Shown piece by piece: positions 35,024 through 40,134 of a stretch of 40,134 bases of DNA. The notes beneath the pieces are model-generated. The model had not been told where the DNA came from. It was given only the letters and a program-made list of their open reading frames with translations, and made no database searches. Both the position numbers and the translations under genes were made by a program. Positions within the stretch are counted from its first letter, which is position 1; every line of letters begins with the position of its first letter. The stretch is from Pleurocapsa sp. CCALA 161 (GTDB taxonomy: Bacteria > Cyanobacteriota > Cyanobacteriia > Cyanobacteriales > Xenococcaceae). The stretch is from contig NZ_PVWF01000046.1 in NCBI RefSeq assembly GCF_003003995.1, forward strand, positions 1 through 40,134. The letters run 5' to 3'.

Positions 35024-35042
35024 CCACTTTTGAGAATTGGTA

Positions 35043-35242
35043 TCAGGATCTTTTTCTGACTTTTCAAAAGCCGTATTTAAAGCAAGTTGAGCAATATTTC
35101 CTTGCTGGTAGAGGAATTTACGGCTCACTCCTTCTTGATGGGCTAAATGACTGATCTTTTCCTTTTTGGACAAGACCTTGACAGCTAAATCTTGACGATG
35201 AAGAGGCTGAAGACCCGAAGCAACAGAAGGAGATAAATTCAC
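35043..35242 (-). pseudogene. Truncated transposase N-terminus
   Basis: From a GTG at 35240-35242 the frame reads MNLSPSVASGLQPLHRQDLA and KEKISHLAHQEGVSRKFLYQ, a helix-turn-helix typical of the start of a cyanobacterial transposase or DNA-binding protein, then NIAQLALNTAFEKSEKD. The frame then runs into the end of the IS630-type element at 35042. The rest of the gene is not found on the far side of that element, so a deletion must have occurred as well. The family is not named with confidence. Confidence 0.55.
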
Positions 35243-35426
35243 GCAATTTGCTCACATATTTGGCTGATTTTCACTAATTTAACAGCATTAGGCATTTCTC
35301 TGCTGTCGGGCAACCATTGAGAACATCTGCTCTATGAGATAGGCTAATTTTCTGCCAAAGTGTAACCCTGGTTTGAACAACGCCTTATTGGCGACACAAC
35401 CTGTCGGCTGTACGCCCTATTGTTAC

Positions 35427-35961
35427 TCACTCTTGGTTCGATATTATCTCTTCCACATTGCGGAGGAAAGGAAAGGTATAACCACCAAGTCCCAGTAGTA
35501 AGCCACAGCTAGAAAATAAAGTAATCATCAGCGCCATACCAGCTCCTATTTCTGTACCAAAAAAACCACCGAATAAGCGGGCTAAACTACCACCATTTTT
35601 CATTGCTGGCTCAAAAAAATGATCGGCTAGAGGGCCAGAGATCGCTGCTCCTAAAGGAATAGCAATTTGAGCGATTAAATCACGAGCAGCAAAAACTCGA
35701 CCCTGAATCTCAGGTTTAACCTTAGACATCCAAATTGCTTGATTAGAGCTATCGGGAAAGGGAGAACAAAAACCACTAGTTACAGCAGCAGCAATCTTGA
35801 TTAACGTTCACCTTGGGAGTTTGGGTAAAGAATAAAATGAAAGATAGAGGAGTTGCTTGTCCTGTAACCGACCAAGCCCAGATCGTAATGGCAAAGTTGG
35901 TCATCTCGGAACCGAGCATAGAAGCTAGTTGACCTATCCAAACAATTAGAAAGGTGCGCAT
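35427..35961 (-). pseudogene. MFS transporter remnant with large internal deletion
   Basis: Two pieces of one major facilitator transporter lie in order. The first (35961 down to about 35815) is the N-terminus MRTFLIVWIGQLASMLGSEM with the first membrane helix, up to LSFILFFTQTPK. The second (about 35807 down to 35427) is in another frame and carries AAAVTSGFCSPFPDSSNQAIW followed by MSKVKPEIQGRVFAARDLIA and the last helices, as in macrolide-efflux/EntS-like transporters. Some 250 residues from the middle are missing (estimated from a usual length near 420). It is 60 bases downstream of the siderophore receptor on the same strand, so it may have been a siderophore exporter or permease partner. 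Confidence 0.8.
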
Positions 35962-36021
35962 CGTTAATTATGGTTTATTCCTCAGGAAAGTGGGATTTAA
36001 CGGTATTAATTGATCTATTTA

Positions 36022-38553
36022 TTAAAACTCGATCGCCAACGAACCAACCACTGTAAAAGGTTCTCCAGGATCATTACCTCTTTCCCTGACTGGAGAAGCA
36101 CCTACTATATAATCCACATCAAATATATTTTTTAAATTCAGGGCTGCACGCCAATTATTACGTTCATAAAATATAGCCCCGTTAGTGAGAAAGAAACTAT
36201 CTAATTGAAAGGAGTTATCTAAATCCCCTTCTCTCTCGCCGACAAAGTTAAAACCCAAACCAAAACCAAGTCCTTGGAGATTGCCCTGTTGCAGTTGATA
36301 GGTTGTCCATAAACCAGCACTATTTTCGGGGGCATTGGGTAAACGATTACCCACCGCAATCGCATTATCCTCGGAAACTTCTGCATCGATGTAGGCATAA
36401 GAAGCAATAATATTCCAACCAGACATAATTTCTCCCGTTACATCCAGTTCGATACCTTGGCTTGACTGTTTTCCTGTAGCAACAGAAGAAAAAGGATCGT
36501 CAGGATCTTCACTAGCGACATTCTCTTTATCAATATTGAAATAAGCCAAAGTAGTAAATAATTTACCTTTTAAAAATTCAGACTTAACTCCAAATTCAAA
36601 TCCCTCTCCCTCTGTTGGATCTAAAGCCTCGCCATCGCTAGTGGTTTCGGGATTGGGGGCAAATGATTGAGAGTAGCTAGCATACAGTGAAACTGGCTTA
36701 ATCGGTTTATAAACAACTCCTACGCGAGGAACAACTGAATCGTTAGTATTGCTTAGTTCTGTCTGTTCGAGATTATCGGTGACAATTTGCTCCACCGTGT
36801 CATAACGCAATCCTGCTAAGAGAAAGAATTTCTTGCCAAAAGTAACCCTGTCTTGCGCAAAGATTCCCAATCGTCGGGTTTCGGTTTCGCGATCGCTAAT
36901 TAAAGGTAATGTATCAAAATCTGGTCTGGGAGATGTGTCGTATACCGGGTTAAATAAATCGAGTTCTAAAGGAGTTTCTTCATCTAAGCGAATTAAATCG
37001 TTAAGATTATCCTCGGTTAAATTAAGATCCAAGCCAAGTAAAACCTGGTGATCTATTTTACCTGTAGCAAATTTCCCCTCTGTACTGGTTTGTAAAGAAT
37101 AACTTTCACCGTCTTGAGGTTGAGCCGCCCAAAAGCGAAACACAGTATTACTTTCTTCATCAATTTCAAAGGGGAAAGCCGTTTCTAATCGGGCAGTTTG
37201 TTGGGTAAAGCGAAAAGCGTTACGCAGTTTCCAATTTTTACTAAATCGATGCTCTAGATCGTAACCAACACTCAAAAATTCCTCTGACCCAAAGTCGTCA
37301 GGTTCGTTAGTAATTTGGTCGAAGGGAATATCAGCAATTTCTTCGCCAATAGCAGGAACACCATAACTGGGGGGTCGATCATCGTTGGCATACTCTAATT
37401 CAAAATTGAGGTCGGTATTTTTGCCAACCTTCCAAGTCACCACAGGAGAAATATAAAATCGCTCGATATTTTCGTCTACATCTTGGATACCATCACTGCT
37501 GCGGTATAGTGCATTTAATCGGTAAAGTAGATTACCATCTTTCGTTAATGGACCCGAAAAATCGATGCTGGGACTAATAAAACTACGATTGCCAAACTGT
37601 GTCTCAATATTATAGAAAGGTTCGGATGTTGGTTTTTTGGTTACGAGGTTAATTAAACCTCCAGGTTCAATCTCGCCGAATAGTAGTGAAGCTGGTCCTT
37701 TTAAAACTTCAATGCGTTCTAGGTTAGCCGTCTCTGGAATGACATCTGCGCCAAATTGTCTAAACCCATTGCGAATAATTGGGGCTTGATCAAAACCACG
37801 AATGCTAAACTGAAGGTTTCTACCTAAATCTGTTCCGCCAAAGGTTACACCGCTAACGTTACGTAGTGCTTCATCGAGACGAATTATCTGTTGATCTTCT
37901 AAGACTTTTTGCGGAATTACTTGAACTGATTCGGGGGTATCGAGGATCGATGTATCGCTTCGCGTGGCAGAAGTCACCTTGGGAACGACGTAATCGTCTT
38001 CTGCTTCCCCCTCCCCTGTGGCAATAACTTCAATTTCTTCATCTACTTCCGTTTGTGCCGTACTTGCTTGGGAACTTACGCTCAAAATTAAGTCATCTCT
38101 ACTGGGAACTAATTCCACCGATGGTGCATTTTTCTCTCCCGTAATTACGATCTGAATGTTACTATCATCTATTTGAACCACCTTAATTTCAGTAATGCCT
38201 GGTGCGGGATTAGTTTCTCGGAAATTATTCCCCGTTGGTAATGCTAAAGTGGCATCTAAAATATCAATAATTAGATTATTTCCTTCAGGCAAAATTAAAG
38301 GCACTAATTTTTGTCCTGTGGGGGTTTGGAAAACTAGCTCTAATCCCTTAGCGGTTTCCTTGAGTTCTACCCCCGTAACCCGAATCAGCTTCTCTGGAGA
38401 TGTTTCTTGGGCTAGTAAATTTTGGGCAGAAATAGAATAAGATTTTGTCTCTGGATTTTTGGTCTTTGCGGCTACGGGTTTAATTCCGTAAAGGCAGAGG
38501 AATATACTCAGGTAACCCAAGAATAAACCAAAATTATTAAACTTTTGCTTCAT
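36022..38553 (-). CDS. TonB-dependent siderophore receptor with AMIN domain
   Basis: An 843-residue outer-membrane receptor. A signal peptide (about 1-29, ending PVAAKT) is followed by an AMIN domain (about 55-160), typical of cyanobacterial FhuA/IutA-like receptors. EEIEVIATG near 174 is a candidate TonB box. The plug domain (about 195-310) contains TPESVQVIPQKVLEDQQ and RIEVLKGPASLLFGEIEPGG. The 22-strand barrel continues to the C-terminal Phe in VGSLAIEF, the expected outer-membrane signature. It imports an iron-siderophore complex using energy from TonB. The frame is intact. Iron (Fur) control is expected, and a weak Fur-like sequence lies upstream. Confidence 0.93.
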   Translation of the reverse strand: MKQKFNNFGLFLGYLSIFLCLYGIKPVAAKTKNPETKSYSISAQNLLAQETSPEKLIRVTGVELKETAKGLELVFQTPTGQKLVPLILPEGNNLIIDILDATLALPTGNNFRETNPAPGITEIKVVQIDDSNIQIVITGEKNAPSVELVPSRDDLILSVSSQASTAQTEVDEEIEVIATGEGEAEDDYVVPKVTSATRSDTSILDTPESVQVIPQKVLEDQQIIRLDEALRNVSGVTFGGTDLGRNLQFSIRGFDQAPIIRNGFRQFGADVIPETANLERIEVLKGPASLLFGEIEPGGLINLVTKKPTSEPFYNIETQFGNRSFISPSIDFSGPLTKDGNLLYRLNALYRSSDGIQDVDENIERFYISPVVTWKVGKNTDLNFELEYANDDRPPSYGVPAIGEEIADIPFDQITNEPDDFGSEEFLSVGYDLEHRFSKNWKLRNAFRFTQQTARLETAFPFEIDEESNTVFRFWAAQPQDGESYSLQTSTEGKFATGKIDHQVLLGLDLNLTEDNLNDLIRLDEETPLELDLFNPVYDTSPRPDFDTLPLISDRETETRRLGIFAQDRVTFGKKFFLLAGLRYDTVEQIVTDNLEQTELSNTNDSVVPRVGVVYKPIKPVSLYASYSQSFAPNPETTSDGEALDPTEGEGFEFGVKSEFLKGKLFTTLAYFNIDKENVASEDPDDPFSSVATGKQSSQGIELDVTGEIMSGWNIIASYAYIDAEVSEDNAIAVGNRLPNAPENSAGLWTTYQLQQGNLQGLGFGLGFNFVGEREGDLDNSFQLDSFFLTNGAIFYERNNWRAALNLKNIFDVDYIVGASPVRERGNDPGEPFTVVGSLAIEF

Positions 38554-38601
38554 TATTTTACGCTAATTTTTCTGTTTTTCAAGCTTGGTCAATCAAAATA
38601 A

Positions 38602-38623
38602 GATCGCAGATATATCTGCGATC
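38602..38623. repeat. Perfect 22-bp palindrome upstream of the siderophore receptor
   Basis: gatcgcagatatatctgcgatc reads identically on both strands. It lies about 50 bases before the receptor start. It includes two partial HIP1-like words (gatcgc and gcgatc). It could be an operator for a dimeric regulator, or a hairpin in the 5' untranslated RNA; a dimeric DNA-binding site is favoured by the absence of a loop. Confidence 0.6.
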
Positions 38624-38667
38624 CTGGCAACTAGGGCGATCGCGATTTTCTACTCAATCGCATATAC

Positions 38668-38690
38668 TTATCAATATTATTTATCATTAA
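38668..38690 (-). promoter_or_regulatory. Possible Fur box
   Basis: On the minus strand ttaatgataaataatattga followed by taa resembles overlapping Fur hexamers (GATAAT-type repeats, partly TGATAA and TTGATA). It lies about 115-137 bases before the receptor start. The match is imperfect in AT-rich DNA, so the call is weak, but iron control of this gene class is the rule. Confidence 0.3.
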
Positions 38691-38975
38691 GCTCTAAACT
38701 ATCATCCTAGAACTTAGGAAATTTTTCAAAAAATAATACACAACTTAATGAAAATATAATTCAATAGAATAAAAAATGAGTTTTGTCTACAAAATGTATT
38801 GAACGATACATTTAATCAGAAAATCCTTGAATGATTGTTAATATTTTCAAGTACCTTCTTCAGCAATGAGAAAGAAAACTACCCTAAACACTATCGTTTT
38901 TAAGATTCTGTTGCAAAAAACTGGAGCTAATCTGTAGTATAAAACAAGTATAAACAACTACTAGGCTAGATGAAC

Positions 38976-38999
38976 GGTTCTGTTGCAAAAAGTTTTAAC
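38976..38999 (+). repeat. IS6-like terminal sequence without an element
   Basis: ggttctgttgcaaaaagttt resembles the conserved ends of IS6-family elements (GGTTCTGTTGCAAAGTTT; recalled). A second, shorter match in the same orientation, gattctgttgcaaaaa, lies 72 bases earlier at 38904-38919. No transposase is nearby, so these look like solo ends or remnants. Confidence 0.45.
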
Positions 39000-39126
39000 A
39001 GACAGAAAACCTAGAGAATTCTCTAAAAGCTTAATAGAAATAGTTATCAATTACCTATAAAATAATCAGACGATCCGCTGAAGATTGCTGGCTTCGACAA
39101 TCGTAAAAAAATCGCAGGAGAATTAA

Positions 39127-40128
39127 TTGAACCAAATTAGTAAAATCCATCCTTCTAAAATGGGGCTACTTGCCAGCCTGTATGTTTCTCAATATATACC
39201 CTTGATGTTTTTCTATGAGGCATTGCCAGTATATATGCGTTACTCAGGAAGTTCTTTACAGACGATCGCCCTAGTTAACTTGTTAATTTTACCTGTTGTG
39301 TTCAAGTTTCTTTGGTCGCCTCTAATTGATCGCTATGGTTATACCCGTTGGGGACATTATCGTTTCTGGATTGTCTTGTTTCAATTGATAGTGTCGCTGC
39401 TAACAGTAGTTTGTGCTTTTATTGATATATCCCAAAACCTTAACCTATTGCTCATAATTGGTTTTGTAATGTGTGTTTTTTGTACCAGCCAAGACATTGC
39501 AGCCGATGCGATGGCGGTTAACTTACTTTCTCCTGCTGAAAGAGGTTTAGGCAATGGGATTCAAGTGAGCGGTCACTATTTAGGGGCGGTAATTGGCAGC
39601 GGTGGAATGTTGATTTTGCTCGACAAGATCGGCTGGCAAAAAACGATGTTGCTCATTGCTTTGATTATGTTAATCTCTCTGTTGCCCATCCTACTTCATC
39701 AAGAACAAGTGAGAGTCAAGCCACCAGGGCAAGCACCGACTATCTGGCGCGACTTAGGTGAATTTTTTAGTCGTCGGGAATTGTGGCTTTGGCTGGTAAT
39801 TTTAGCGACCTATACCACTGGCTCAAGTATGGCAATCACTATGTTCCGCCCTTTGTTAGTGGATTTAGGTTTATCCGCAACGCAAATAGGTTTACTGTTG
39901 GGAGTTGTTAGTTATGGCGTGGGAATTTTGGGGGCTTTAGTTGGCGGTTTGACAGTTAATTTTTTTGACCGCAAACGGTTATTGATTGCTGGAGGTTGCT
40001 TTCAAGCCTTAGTGATCTCAGCTTTTTTATTGCCCGCCTGGGGATTTAGCAGCCTCATTATCGGTTTAATAAATGGGTCGAAAACCTCGCCCTTTAGGGC
40101 GATTCTTGATGATCAATATACTCCTTGA
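39127..40128 (+). CDS. RhtX/AmpG-like MFS siderophore transporter, C-terminus disrupted
   Basis: A 333-residue major facilitator protein with about ten membrane segments. The TTG start at 39127 is supported by aggag six bases upstream and the absence of an in-frame ATG nearby. Features are FFYEALPVYMRYSGSSLQTI after the first helix, KFLWSPLIDRYGYTRWGHYR in the first cytoplasmic loop and CTSQDIAADAMAVNLLSPAE, which fit the RhtX/FptX siderophore importer group related to AmpG. Its position opposite a TonB receptor suggests the inner-membrane step of siderophore uptake. The last residues (about SKTSPFRAILDDQYTP) come from an inserted repeat (hairpin at 40087-40102), so the last helices of a normal protein of about 400 residues are missing. 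Confidence 0.8.
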   Translation: MNQISKIHPSKMGLLASLYVSQYIPLMFFYEALPVYMRYSGSSLQTIALVNLLILPVVFKFLWSPLIDRYGYTRWGHYRFWIVLFQLIVSLLTVVCAFIDISQNLNLLLIIGFVMCVFCTSQDIAADAMAVNLLSPAERGLGNGIQVSGHYLGAVIGSGGMLILLDKIGWQKTMLLIALIMLISLLPILLHQEQVRVKPPGQAPTIWRDLGEFFSRRELWLWLVILATYTTGSSMAITMFRPLLVDLGLSATQIGLLLGVVSYGVGILGALVGGLTVNFFDRKRLLIAGGCFQALVISAFLLPAWGFSSLIIGLINGSKTSPFRAILDDQYTP

Positions 40129-40134
40129 TCTTAG
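40074..40134. mobile_element. IS200/IS605-like end hairpin inserted at the transporter 3' end
   Basis: gtcgaaaacctcgccctttagggcgattcttg contains the perfect hairpin tcgccc-ttta-gggcga (40087-40102), reminiscent of the structured ends of IS200/IS605-type or TnpB-only elements in cyanobacteria (recalled, not compared). A second inverted pair, gatcaa / ttgatc, follows at 40111-40130. The transporter homology stops where it begins, and the window ends inside it, so the element cannot be followed. Confidence 0.45.

Larger units (their letters stand above)
33829..35042 (+). mobile_element. IS630-type insertion sequence with terminal repeats and TA duplication
   Basis: The left end ccaattcctaaaagtcac (33831 onward) and the right end, complement of gccacttttgagaattgg (ending 35040), are imperfect inverted repeats: CCAATTC then two differing bases then AAAAGT. 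Each is flanked by the dinucleotide TA (33829-33830 and 35041-35042), the target duplicated by IS630/Tc1-mariner elements. The element is about 1.2 kb including an insert near 34713-34783. It encodes one transposase, which is broken (next entry). Its right side cuts another transposase gene, and its left side lies 5 bases beyond the ISKra4-like stop codon. Confidence 0.75.
38554..39126. other. Divergent intergenic region of 573 bases in the iron locus
   Basis: No gene. It contains the palindrome at 38602-38623, a possible Fur site at 38668-38690, two IS6-like end sequences at 38904 and 38976, and the ribosome binding site of the downstream transporter. It should hold promoters for the receptor (minus) and transporter (plus). 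Confidence 0.5.

Noticed and set aside
1-40134. tRNA, rRNA or CRISPR loci
   Set aside because: No cloverleaf-like segments, rRNA motifs or regularly spaced repeats were noticed by eye on either strand; a covariance-model scan would be needed to exclude them fully.

Overview
The window looks like chromosomal DNA from a cyanobacterium. It is AT-rich, carries many HIP1-type octamers (gcgatcgc and its tandem form near 5118, 15182 and 15225), and holds protein families typical of cyanobacteria: a DUF4347/G8 surface protein, HepA/HepC-like polysaccharide genes, an AMIN-domain TonB receptor and a STAND ATPase with a cyanobacterial N-terminal helix-turn-helix. The species cannot be named from the sequence. 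The low GC and large accessory content would fit a biofilm-forming or colonial lineage (inference).

Region 1 (1-5369, minus strand) is a complete-looking lasso peptide locus. In transcription order it runs B2 leader protease, B1 PqqD-like recognition element, asparagine-synthetase-like cyclase, a short precursor peptide, an HprK-like kinase and an ABC exporter cut by the window edge. The precursor leader matches the lasso consensus YxxPxLxxxGxxxxxT exactly and predicts an Ala1-Asp9 ring with an unusually long tail. The precursor gene has its own promoter, a 5' inverted repeat and a downstream terminator-like hairpin. Upstream on the same strand are a family 4 glycosyltransferase and a short STAND ATPase.

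Region 2 (about 8000-26431, plus strand), beyond a roughly 1 kb intergenic region, is a long exopolysaccharide cluster. It contains glycosyltransferases, a Wzc-like copolymerase/kinase, an initiating sugar transferase, a HepA-like ABC exporter, a polymerase-like membrane protein, a secreted glycoside hydrolase, two left-handed beta-helix acyltransferases and five different sulfotransferases. Together these suggest a sulfated and acylated extracellular polysaccharide. The STAND gene, transcribed divergently from it, is a candidate regulator by analogy with the sulfated polysaccharide (synechan) system of Synechocystis. The cluster is followed by a large convergent surface protein gene (DUF4347, G8, PKD), another glycosyltransferase and a PhyH-type oxygenase.

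Region 3 (about 32520-35430) is a graveyard of insertion sequences: an IS630-like remnant, an ISKra4-like transposase with a large in-frame internal deletion, an IS630-type element with recognisable ends that carries a frameshift and a palindromic repeat insertion, and a transposase start truncated by that element.

Region 4 (35427-40134) is a decaying iron-uptake locus: an MFS transporter reduced to its two ends, an apparently intact AMIN/TonB-dependent siderophore receptor, and an RhtX/AmpG-like transporter whose 3' end runs into an IS200/IS605-like hairpin sequence. IS6-like end sequences and a perfect 22-bp palindrome lie between the last two genes.
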